Shown here piece by piece: positions 55,234 through 64,000 of a stretch of DNA of 64,000 nt. The stretch's first letter is position 1. Each line of letters opens with the position of its first letter. This DNA comes from Telopea speciosissima (lineage: Eukaryota > Streptophyta > Magnoliopsida > Proteales > Proteaceae), in assembly GCF_018873765.1 (NCBI RefSeq), contig NC_057920.1, forward strand, positions 49,898,828 to 49,962,827. The letters run 5' to 3'. The notes under the pieces are model-generated. The model did not search any database. It saw only the letters and a list, made by a program, of their open reading frames with translations, and had not been told where the DNA came from. A program made the position numbers and the translations under genes.

Positions 55234-55445
55234 TGTTAGAATAAGTAGTTCTACTCGATAGGGGTATTTCTGTCCTTTTTATGTTCTTTCTCCCTTAGCC
55301 GATTCCTCTTGGGTATTCCTAATTAGAATCGGCAAGGGTAGCTTTCCTATTTGTAGTGTGAGTAGTTGTAACTCTTTGAATAGAAATAAAGTAGCTTGGT
55401 GATCCATATTGATCACTCAGGCATTCAGTTTCAAGGCTGTTTACA
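55234..55445 (+). repeat. 5' LTR of copia F
   Basis: TGTTAGAATAAG...CTGTTTACA. It carries about 41 bases (TAGCTTGGTGATCC region, 55392-55432) that are missing from the 3' LTR. Confidence 0.9.
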
Positions 55446-56170
55446 TGGTATCAGAGCCATCTTTGATCTAGAAGAGCAGCCTTCTCGGTTTTCAGGTTTT
55501 TTGTTCTCCATCACTCTCGGTTTCTGGTTTTCTTCTTCTCCACCACTCTCGGCCTCTCTCTCTCTCACTCAGGGCAGCAACTATGAGGTAATCTAATGAA
55601 GATTTAGCTGCTGCCCTCAATTTCACCTCATTGAAGATCGAAGACAATTGGTGTGACCTGAATCTGCCGCAGGTTTCCTCCACCCTTAGGGATCGAGCTA
55701 CTCCTTCAACTCAAGCTTGATTTCTGCTTTTTTTGGAGATTGATTCCTGCTCTTATTGGTCTACACCCTTCCCTGATTGAAGACTGTAGCTTTGGATAAA
55801 AACCAATTCAGATTCAACCTTGCGATTTCTCTACTTTCAGGTTTTTCCTAAATTTTAATAAATTTAGGGCTTTTTATTGGCTCATCAAAGGAGCTAATTT
55901 TTGGAGGATATCTTCCCTACTACTAGAGGGAAACTCGACCTCAGTTTCAGCCAGTTCTGATGGCTGAAAATTCTGCAATATCAAAACCCAGGACTCTTCT
56001 CGATTCTAGTAACTGCCCTGCTAGGGTTTTTTATTTACTCATCAGAAGTTGCTGATTTTTTGAAGACTTATTCCTCACTACCTGAAGAGAATTCGATCCA
56101 AGTTTGAGCCTATTCTGACGGCTAATTTTATAGGAATTTCAAAACCCGTTCATTACACACTTTTGACATC
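55446..56170 (+). other. Primer site and long leader of copia F
   Basis: TGGTATCAGAGCC directly follows the LTR. About 700 bases of leader precede the gag ATG; they contain two copies of a TTTTTGAAGA/TTCCTAC-type segment (near 55900 and 56060). No gene was seen. Confidence 0.7.
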
Positions 56171-57119
56171 ATGTCTGATCTTACTTCAGCTGACTCAGAT
56201 GGATCTGCTCAACTAGAGTACATTCCTTTTGCTTCTGCCACTAAACTAGATGGGACTAATTACTTGATGTGGTCAAGGTCTACTTACCTTACTATTGCTG
56301 GCCGTGGCTACACAGGACACCGTATGGGCAGCCTTCCCAAACCTGTTGAAGGATCTGCCCTGGCTCGATGGTTATCTCATGACTCTATGGTAATGTCATA
56401 TCTTATACATTCTATGTATTCTTCCATTGCACCTGGTTATCTTCTCCTAGACGCTGCTGCCCAGATATGGAAGGCAGCAAAGGATACCTAGTCCTAGGTT
56501 GGGAATGATGCTCAGGTATATGAATTAAAGAAAACAATTCATGATACTAAACAGAATGAGTTGACAGTCTCTCAATACTATGCTGAACTCCGCAAGTGCT
56601 GGCAAAACTTGACCATTACTCTGATTATCAGCCCACTACTGCTACTGATATTGCTGCATACAGGAAACATGTTGATAAAATTAGGGTTTATGATTTTTTG
56701 GCTGGCCTTAATGTTGAATATGATCCGATTAGAGTTCAGATTCGCAGCAAGGATCCTTTCCCTACTCTGGAACAGTCCTATGCATTAGTCCACATTGAAG
56801 ATCGACGCCGTGCAGCTATGCTCCATAATACACCTCCAGATCGGTAAGCTCTAAACACTGGGACTACTTCGAATCCTCCTATTGCTGAAACTTCTAAATC
56901 TGAAAAGGCAGCCATCAAATGTGAACATTGTGGTAAGTTATGGCACACTAAGGCCACATGTTGGAAGGTGCATGGTAAACCAGATGACTTTGAAGCTAAG
57001 CGTGCTGCTCCTGGGAAATTGAAAAACAAACCCAATCATACTGAGGCTATCACTACTACTCCTACTACTAACACTAGACTATTCAAGGAGGAACTTCAGG
57101 CTTTCCGGCGTATGTTATA
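56171..57119 (+). pseudogene. gag of copia F
   Basis: ATG at 56171 (MSDLTSADSDGS), capsid core with FASATKLDGTNYLMWSRSTY and AAAQIWKAAKDT, a stop at 56490, then VYELKKTIHDTKQNELTVSQ, a frameshift, DIAAYRKHVDKIRVYDFLAG and the CCHC knuckle CEHCGKLWHTKATC (56920-56961). It ends with a Thr-rich stretch and a stop near 57118. Two stops and one frameshift in total. Confidence 0.85.
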
Positions 57120-57189
57120 GGCTTCCGCTCCTACTACATCGACTCTTGCCAGTTCTTCCACCGCTCCAAGTTCAAATTTTGCCTACTCA

Positions 57190-58610
57190 GGCATTTCTTT
57201 TGCTGGTCATTGTGCATCGGTGGTCTCTTCTCCCTGGATCATAGACTCCAGTGCCACTGATCACATGACTGGATCATCCAGCCTATTTTATCGTTATTCT
57301 CCTACTTTTGGTAAAGATAAAGTTCGAGTGGTTGATGGTTCTCTCTCTTCTGTGTCTGGGAAAGGATCTATCAGTTGCTCTCCCTCTCTCACTTTATCCT
57401 CTGTTTTACATATACCTAAATTTACAACTAATCTTCTATCCATCAGTAGTCTTACCCGTGACATAAATTGCAAAGTAACTTTCTTCCCTTCACACTGTGT
57501 TTTTCAGGATCTGGCAACGAGGGCGACGATTGGATGTGGTAAGATGCATGGTGGATTGTACCTATTTGGTAATAGGAGTCCTCCTTCATCGCAACTTCCT
57601 TTTCCCATTCATCAAAGCACATTAGTCTCTTCTGAACTTCAACAATGGCATAAACGACTAGGTCACCCCCCTTTAGGGACTTTATCCTTTTTATTTCCAG
57701 CATTAGTTAAACAATGTAATAAGGACGAATTTTTTTGTGAGGCCTGTGTTTTGGCCAAACAACATCGTTCCACTTATTCTATTTGTAATAAAAGAAGTTC
57801 TTCTCCTTTTAATCTTGTTCACTCTGGTGCATGGGGACCTAGCCGTAAACCTTCCCTTTCTGGTTATCGTTGGTTTGTTTCTTTTATTGATTGTTATTCT
57901 AGGAGTACATGGGTATATTTATTGCATAACAAAAGTAATGTTTTCTGTTGTTTTCAAAATTTTCTTAAGATGTTTCAGACCCAATACCATGCCACTCTCT
58001 TGATATTGCGAAGTAACAAGGGCAAAGAATATATGGATGGTCGTTTCCAACATTACCTTACGACCCATGGAATACTCCATTAGACCAGTTGTGTCGATAC
58101 CCCAGCCCAAAATGGTGTGACTGAAAGGAAGAACCGCCACCTCCTTGAGGTGGCTCGGGCTCTTATGTTTGCCCATTCTGTTCCTTCCCAATATTGGGGA
58201 GATGCTGTCCTTATTGCAGCCTATCTCATTAATAGGCTGCCTACCTGAGTGCTTGACTCACAAATCCCTGCTAATTTATTACAGGGCTCTTCCTCCTTTG
58301 TCGTTCCCCGAAAAGTTTTTGGTTGTGTATGTTATGCTAGGGATACCAGATCCCCAGGTAAACTTGAACCTCGTGGCAATCGTTGTATTTTCTTGGAATA
58401 TTCTCCATCCCGAAAGGATTATAATTGTTACCATCCCCCCACCCGTCGTACCTTGGTCAATATGGATTTTATCTTTCATGAAGCTCTCTCCTATTATCCT
58501 TTCACGCCTCTTCAGGGGGAGAATTTCAGTGAAGATGTGTTAGTTGACCTTGTTCAGAACCAGCAGAATATTGACCTCACCCCTCTTGAGTCTTGACCCT
58601 CCTGCTCCTC
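57190..58610 (+). pseudogene. Protease and integrase of copia F
   Basis: Protease SPWIIDSSATDHMTGSS has DSS in place of the usual DSG. The pre-integrase zinc site (QQWHKRLGHPPLGTL, FFCEACVLAKQH) is intact. In the integrase core the first Asp is seen in SFIDCYSRSTWVYLL, but the usual RSDNGGEY reads LRSNKGKEYMDG, so the second catalytic Asp is Asn. A stop precedes [20 protein letters not shown]; then [20 protein letters not shown] and, frameshifted, VVPRKVFGCVCYARD. The integrase was probably dead before or soon after insertion. Confidence 0.85.
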
Positions 58611-58869
58611 CCCTCCCTCTTAATGAAGACAAAGAGGATTTTCCACAGGGGGAGAACTTAGATGCTGAAAATCCCATTCAGGAGGAGTTGACTCTAGTCC
58701 AACAAACTATTAGGGAATTTCAGAAGAGAATCAATGGCTCTAACCTCAAAACCTACCACAGAGGACATTCCAAAAATAAGCTGCTTCCATCTACTGCAGC
58801 ACCAGTACCAATCCAGTTGCTGGCTCTGAAACCAGATGATTCTCTAGGTAACATCTCTTCTCCTTCTTC

Positions 58870-60520
58870 TCCTGACTTACTTATTGCTCATCGCAAAGGT
58901 ATTCGGGCTTGTACTCAACATCCTATTTCTCATGTAGTCTCTTATGAATCCCTTTCTCCATCCTTTCGTACATTTGTCTCTTCTCTTTCTTCTGTTCGTA
59001 TTCCCCAAAATTGGCAGGAAGCTTTTACAGATGGAAAGTGGAGGCAACAATGATGGAAGAAATGAAAGCCTTACAAAAGAATGATACATGGGAGCTTATG
59101 GTTCTTCCTCCAGTAAAGAAACCAGTTGGATGTAAATGGGTGTTTGTGGTGAAACAGAAGGTAGATGGTACTGTGGATTGATACAAAGCACGATTGGTGG
59201 CAAAGGGATTTACTCAGACTTATGGATCGACTTCCAGGAGACCTTTGCACTGGTTGCAAAGCTGAACACTATCAGAGTACTACTATCTGAGCAGTAAATC
59301 TGGGATGAGAATTGCAACAGTTAGATGTGAAGAATGCCTTCCTCCATGGAGAGCTTGAAGAGGAAGTATATATGGATATTCCACCAGGTTTCTCATGTGA
59401 TAAAACCAATGGCAAAGTATGTAAAGCGTGCTTTATACGGGCTGAAGCAGTTACCCCGTGCATGGTTTGGACGGTTTCTCAAGGCTATGGTTTCTGTGGG
59501 TTCTAAGCAGAGTAATGCTGATCATACCCTGTTTATAAAAAGGAATGGTGAAAAAATAACCATTCTCATAGTCTATGTGGATGACATTGTGGTTACTGGG
59601 AATGATAATAATGAGATCAACAAGTTGAAGACTTTCCTTGGCCAAGAGTTTGAAATAAAAGATCTGGGAAACCTAAAGTACTTTCTAGGGATAGAAGTTG
59701 CTCGATCCTCTAAGGGTATCTTTCTCTCTCAAAGGAAGTACATCCTAGACCTGTTGGCAGAGATGGGAATGCTAGGGTGTCATCCTTCTGATACACTTAT
59801 GGAAGCTACTACACGGCTCAAAGAAAAGGAGGGTGAACCTTTTGACAAAGATCGTTATCAGAGATTGGTCGGCAAGCTTATTTATCTATCTCATACATTA
59901 CCAGATATAGCCGTCGCTGTGAGTATGGTAAGTCAGTTGATGCATGATCCTCATTCTTCTCACATGGATGCTGTTCTTCGAATTCTCCGATATTTGAAGT
60001 CAGCCCTGGGAAAAGGAATTCTTTTGTTTCCAAATGGCCATCTTCATGTTGAAGTATATACTGATGCTGATTGGGCTGGATCCTCTGATAGGCAGTCCAT
60101 CTCCGGCTATTGCTCATTTTTTGGTGGAAACCTCATCACATGGCGTAGTAAAAAGCAGAACGTAGTGGCAAGGTCTAGTGTCGAAGCAGAATTTCGTGCT
60201 ATGGCACAGGTTATTTGTGAATTGTTTTGGCTCAAAGGCTTATTGCAAGATCTTGGTGCTCCTGTCCTCCCATGATGTTATATTGTGACAACAAGGCTGC
60301 TATTAGCATTGCTCACAATCCTGTTCAGCATGATCGTCCCAAGCATGTGGAGGTTGATAGGCACTTTATCAAAGAGAAATTGGAAGAAGGGCTGGTCTGT
60401 GTTCCTTTTGTGAAGTTTGCTGACCAACTAGCTGATGTGTTCTCTAAGGGATTAAGTGGAAAAGTTTTTCATCATATTCTTGTCAAGTTGGGCATGTTTG
60501 ATGTTTATGCTCCAACTTGA
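58870..60520 (+). pseudogene. RT and RNase H of copia F
   Basis: After LLIAHRKGIRACTQHPISHV and NWQEAFTDGKW a frameshift and stops affect 59040-59300. From 59310 the RT is well kept: [20 protein letters not shown], then in the next frame [20 protein letters not shown], the catalytic IVYVDDIVVTGND, LGNLKYFLGIEVARSSKGIF and RYQRLVGKLIYLSHTLPDIA. RNase H has YTDADWAGSSDRQSISGYCS, KKQNVVARSSVEAEFRAMAQ and, after one more frameshift near 60255, LYCDNKAAISIAHNPVQHDR, DQLADVFSKGLSGKV and the end GMFDVYAPT. Confidence 0.88.
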
Positions 60521-60527
60521 GGGGGAG

Positions 60528-60698
60528 TGTTAGAATAAGTAATTCTACTCGATATGGGTATTTCTGTCCATTTTTATGTTCTTTCTCCCTTGGCCGATTC
60601 CTCTTGGGTATTCCTAATTAGAATCGGCAAGGGTAGGTTTCCTATTTGTAGTGTGAGTAATTGTAACTCTTTGAATATAAGTTTCAAAGCTGTTTACA
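60528..60698 (+). repeat. 3' LTR of copia F
   Basis: It starts TGTTAGAATAAG right after the polypurine tract GAGGGGGAG and ends GCTGTTTACA. It lacks about 41 bases present in the 5' copy. Confidence 0.9.
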
Positions 60699-60703
60699 GT
60701 GTG

Positions 60704-61604
60704 CAAGCTAAGCGTGCTTTATATGGGCTGAAGCAGTCACCACATGTTTGGTTTGGGCGTTTTCATAAAGCTATGGTTACCGTAGGCTACTACTCTCAAA
60801 GTAATGCTGACCATAGATTGTTTATCAAACGACCAGGTGGAAAGATTGCTCTATCGATTGTGTACGTTGATGATATTGTCGTCACCAATGATGACATTGA
60901 AGAAGTTTCTTTTCTCAAGAGATATTTGGGCAAGGAATTCGAGATTAAGGATCTTGGACAGCTTCGTTATTTTCTTGGCATTGAAGTTGCCTGGTCCTTT
61001 AGTGGCATCTACCTATCTCAGCGGAAGTATGTGCTTGACCTTCTTTCTGACATTGGTATATGTTGGGATGCAAGCCGGCTGATACTCCTATTGATGCTAA
61101 CTATCACCTGGTTAGCAAGGAAGATGATCCCGTGGATAAGGGAGGATACCAGAGATTAGTCGGGCGACTGATTTACCTTTCTCATACTTGCGCTGACATT
61201 GCTTACGCCGTTAGCTTGGTCAGCCAGTACATGCATGATCCTTATTCCACCCACATGGAAGCAGTGCTGCGCATTCTCCGCTTGAAGTCTGCCTCAGGTC
61301 ATGGCATCCTCTTTTCTCCCCATGATCATCTTTGAGTTGAAACTTTCACGGATGCTGATTGGGCGCGTTAACTTATTGTCCGTAGGTCTACCACAGGTTA
61401 TGGTACCTTCGTTGGTGGTAACCTCATTACTTGAAGGAGTAAGAAGCAAGCTGTTGTGGCTCGGTCTAATGCTGAGGCAGAGTTCCGTGATATGGCTCAT
61501 GGCATTTGTGAACTTCTATGGCTTCAGGGGCTTCTCACCGATTTGAATGTTCCCATTACACTCCCTATGATCAAAATTTATTGTGACAGCAAATATGCCA
61601 TCAG
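60704..61604 (+). pseudogene. RT end and RNase H of copia E
   Basis: It resumes after copia [21 protein letters not shown], catalytic IVYVDDIVVTNDD, LGQLRYFLGIEVAWSFSGIY. A frameshift near 61060 leads to MLGCKPADTPIDANYHLVSK, RLIYLSHTCADIAYAVSLVS, a stop near 61333, TFTDADWA, KKQAVVARSNAEAEFRDMAH and YCDSKYAISI. It is cut by a short LTR element at CATTG. Confidence 0.88.
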
Positions 61605-61609
61605 CATTG

Positions 61610-62260
61610 TAATGGGGGGAGGGAAAGCAAGAAAGAGAAGATAGGAAGGAAATCAGAATTGTAGGGGGAAAAGAGAAGAAGCAGTAGGAGAAGAAGAAGA
61701 GGGGGGGGGGGGAGAGAGAGAGGAGAGACTTAAAGAAAGAAGAAGACTCCAACGATTCTGCAATTTTTATTTTCTGTTCTGTTCTACCTATTCTGTAGGC
61801 TATTACATATTTAAACAACAAAATAAAGGGGTGGTTATGAGTATGGGGCGGGAAATAAGGTTGCTGTCCAAATTGGACAGTAATCCAAAACCGTGGCGGG
61901 AAAGGGTGGATGGGAAGAATAGGGGAGGAAGTTGCAACTTACAACCAAAACAGTTTTGTAACTTCTAAAAAGAAAACAAAAAAAAAAAACTGCCTGCAGA
62001 AAAAAACTACCTATTTAAAATTCAAAATATCTAGCAACACAAAACTTAAAAGAAAGAAATAAAATAAAATCAAAGATCTTCATATGCTGATGTGGATGGT
62101 GGTGTGGCTGCTGATGTGGCATGAGATGCTGACATGGCAAGGTGCTGATATTTCATTCCTGATAGTGTGATCTTCTCTTTCTTTGGTATTCCTTGAAGGG
62201 TTGACCAGATTGTGTTGGAAAAAATGCCCTCATCAAGCAGCCCCCAAATGTCCTGCATCA
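61610..62260 (-). repeat. 3' LTR of element G
   Basis: It aligns along its length with 62589-63263, with purine-rich first 130 bases, a G run of about twelve near 61701, and GCTGATGTGG repeats near 62090-62130. Confidence 0.88.
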
Positions 62261-62588
62261 ACTCTCCCTTGCTTCAAAAAAAACTCAACCACGAGTTTTA
62301 TAGAACGGAAGAATCAAATTAGTAACCATCGATGTCAATTTGCAGTCCTCAATCGACCAGTCTTCATTCATGGCAACTTCTGTGTAGCAGAAAAATAACA
62401 AGACAACAGTAACAAGGGACGGAGGGGGAAGGGAGAAATATAGAGAACCTGGAGAGGAGAATAGAAGAAGAGAAGAAGAAGAACTCGGGAAGAAGGGGAA
62501 GGGGAACAGAATTCAAGAAGAAGAAGAAAAAAGAGGAGTTGAGACTTGAGAGAGAGAGATTCACCCAGGTTTGAGCTCTGATACCAAA
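62261..62588 (-). other. Interior of element G
   Basis: It contains only the primer site at its right end and a purine tract at its left end (minus strand AAGGGAGAGT). The rest is purine-rich with GAAGAAGA repeats; no coding sequence was recognised. Confidence 0.7.
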
Positions 62589-63263
62589 TAATGGGGGGAG
62601 GGAAAGAAAGTAAGAGAAGATAGGAAGGAAATCTGAATTGCAGGGGGGAAAGAGAAGTAGTAGGAGAAGAAGAAGAGGGGGGGGGGGAGAGAGAGGAGAG
62701 ACTTAAAGAAAGAAGAAGACTCCAACGATTTTGCAATTTTTATTTTCTGTTCTGTTCTACCTATTTTGTAGGCTATTACATATTTAAACAGCAAAATAAA
62801 GGGGTGGTTACAAGTATGGGGAGGGAAATAAGGTTGCTGTCCAAATTTGGACAGTAATCCAAAACTGTGGAGGGAAAGGATGGATGGGAAGAATAGGGGA
62901 GGAAGTTACTACTTACAACCAAAACAGTTTTGTAACTTCTAAAAAGAAAACAGAAAAAAAAAACTGCCTGCAGAAAAAAACTGCCTATTTAAAATTCACA
63001 ATATCTAGGAACACAAGACTTAAAAGAAGGAAATAAAATAAAATCAAAGATCTTCATATGCTGATGTGGATGACTGCTGACATGGTTGCTGATGTGGATG
63101 GTGACGTGGCTGCTGATGTGGCATGAGATGCTGACATGGCAAGGTGCTGATATGTCATTCCTGATGGCGTGATCTTCTCTTTCTTTGGTATTCCTTAAAG
63201 GGTTGACCAGATTGTGTTGGAAAAAATGCCCTCATCAAGCAGCCCCCCAAATGTCCTGCATCA
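62589..63263 (-). repeat. 5' LTR of element G
   Basis: It differs from the 3' copy by an extra GATGACTGCTGACATGGTT-type segment (about 63067-63090) and a shorter G run. Confidence 0.88.
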
Positions 63264-63268
63264 CATTG

Positions 63269-63477
63269 CTCACAACCCAGTCCAGCATGATTGGGCGAAA
63301 CACGTGGAGGTTGATCGTCACTTCATCAAAGAAAAACTGGATCCAGGTGTTATCTGTGTGCCTTTTGTCCTAGCAATAAACAACTGGCTGATATATTTAC
63401 TAAAAGTCTTAGTGGAAAAATGTTTCATCCTATTGTTTGGAAGTTGGGCATGTGTGATATCTATGTACCGACTTGAG
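63269..63477 (+). pseudogene. RNase H end of copia E
   Basis: AHNPVQHDWAKHVEVDRHFI, KEKLDPGVICVPFV and then, in a shifted frame, the remains of QLADIFTKSLSGKMF and KLGMCDIYVPT. The stop is followed by the polypurine tract GAGGGGGAG. Confidence 0.85.
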
Positions 63478-63483
63478 GGGGAG

Positions 63484-63621
63484 TATTGTAATATGGGTAC
63501 AAGGGTTGAATTTTCTTATAGGGGTATTTTGGTCTTGTACTCATTCTAGATTGTTCTTCTCTATATTATAAATAAAGCTGGCCTATCCCATTAGAGACAA
63601 GTCACATTCACCAAATCCATA
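63484..63621 (+). repeat. 3' LTR of copia E
   Basis: TATTGTAATATGGG...AAATCCATA, 138 bp. Both terminal dinucleotides have changed from TG and CA, but the following CAAGA (63622-63626) fixes the border. Confidence 0.9.
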
Positions 63622-63645
63622 CAAGAAAGTAGCACAGGAAAATAC

Positions 63646-64000
63646 TGTAGTGTTAACAGATTTAGAATTAGAGTAAGGCTTGGATGATTAATGATCACCC
63701 CAAGCTCTTTATTTATATTATTGAAAATAGGGGACAAAATTACAAGTAAGCAATGTGGGACTAAAACCCACATAATAGAAACATAATAGAAACAAGAATA
63801 TGTCTAGAATACCCCTACGGTTCTTACACTCCCCCTCAAATTGGAGCAAATATGTCAATCATGCCCAACTTGAGTAGATTAGGATGGAACAATTTCCCAG
63901 ACAATCTAATGTAGTCCTAGATAGGTAGGAGACCTACCAGGAGCCAGATAACAGAATAAATAGCAAAAAGGGGCTGTTGGTTCACATGGACAGCCTAGGT
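63646..64000 (-). mobile_element. Ty1/copia retrotransposon H, 3' end
   Basis: On the minus strand, coming from beyond the window: the end of RNase H (LKLGMIDIFAPI, then a stop), polypurine tract TTTGAGGGGGAG (63829-63840) and an LTR starting TGTAAGAACCGTAGGGG (63828) that runs to about 63646 or 63651. The target duplication cannot be read because the other end is outside. Confidence 0.75.

Larger units (their letters stand above)
55234..60698 (+). mobile_element. Ty1/copia retrotransposon F, nearly full length
   Basis: A 5465-bp element with LTRs of 212 and 171 bp, an iMet primer site, gag, protease, integrase, RT, RNase H and a polypurine tract GAGGGGGAG. Flanks are ATGTG (55229-55233) and GTGTG (60699-60703), a duplication with one change. 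It lies in the RT of the related copia E. Gag, integrase and RT carry stops or frameshifts, so it is not autonomous now. Confidence 0.92.
61610..63263 (-). mobile_element. Short LTR element G with TG...TA ends
   Basis: 1654 bp: LTRs of 651 and 675 bp around a 328-bp interior with no coding domain. On the minus strand the 5' LTR (62589-63263) begins TGATGCAGGAC, ends CCCCCCATTA and is followed by TTTGGTATCAGAGCTC (iMet primer site at 62575-62586). A purine tract AAGGGAGAG precedes the 3' LTR. The flanks are a perfect CATTG (61605-61609 and 63264-63268), and removing the element rejoins AISIAHNPVQHDW of copia E. The TSD places the right-hand LTR end at ...TA rather than the usual ...CA. Confidence 0.87.
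51158..63621 (+). mobile_element. Ty1/copia retrotransposon E, gag-deleted, triply interrupted
   Basis: Two 138-bp LTRs (51158-51295 and 63484-63621), an iMet primer site, a polypurine tract GAGGGGGAG and a perfect CAAGA target duplication (51153-51157 and 63622-63626) define the outer element. The own sequence is only about 3.8 kb, because gag is missing and the rest is insertions: a short LTR element (52903-54393), copia F (55234-60698) and another short LTR element (61610-63263). At each site the pol sequence rejoins when the insert and one duplication are removed. Confidence 0.92.

Noticed and set aside
1..64000. CRISPR arrays, operons or bacterial defence systems
   Set aside because: All repeats are LTRs, minisatellites or transposon ends; genes have introns and plant TE character throughout.

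Overview
The window is nuclear DNA of a flowering plant, probably not a grass. Almost all of it is transposable elements stacked inside one another: Ty1/copia elements primed by initiator-Met tRNA, Ty3/gypsy Tat-lineage elements with a second RNase H, a long Del/Tekay-like LTR, a hAT element and Pack-type elements with terminal inverted repeats. Only one host gene could be read with confidence: the first three exons of a plastid/mitochondrial RlmH-type rRNA methyltransferase gene (49683-50379). The species cannot be named from sequence alone.

Layout, left to right. 1-1685: 5' end of a minus-strand Tat-like element. 1686-4033: right part of a long plus-strand LTR. 4034-24111: SIRE-type copia element A (minus), inserted in the integrase of Tat element C. 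A's 5' LTR was later split by a second SIRE-type element, B (11538-21204), and by a hAT element (22309-24053) that carries a piece of a TIR-type disease-resistance gene. 24112-34569: the visible part of Tat element C (minus), which sits inside the reverse transcriptase of Tat element D (plus, 34570 to about 38840). D is itself split by a solo LTR (35745-37515). 38990-43140: two decayed antisense genes of the kind carried by Tat elements as extra ORFs.

43243-49526: two 3-kb non-autonomous DNA transposons of one family, arranged tail to tail. They share their ends, and each carries an 80-nt tRNA-like gene at the inner edge of the conserved right-end module, but their cargo differs. One holds rearranged fragments of a Nodulin-like MFS transporter gene. 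This family is the best candidate for something undescribed. 49683-51152: the RlmH gene and the start of its third intron, which is then filled by copia element E (51158-63621, TSD CAAGA). E contains a minimal LTR element (52903-54393), copia F (55234-60698) and a small LTR element with unusual termini (61610-63263). A further copia element starts near 63646 and leaves the window.

Most insertions were dated relative to one another by reading target-site duplications and by checking that the host reading frame rejoins across the insert. Nearly every element protein is broken. The pol and third ORF of B and the RT-RNase H of F are the best preserved. The elements do not form a pathway; what links them is the order in which they landed.
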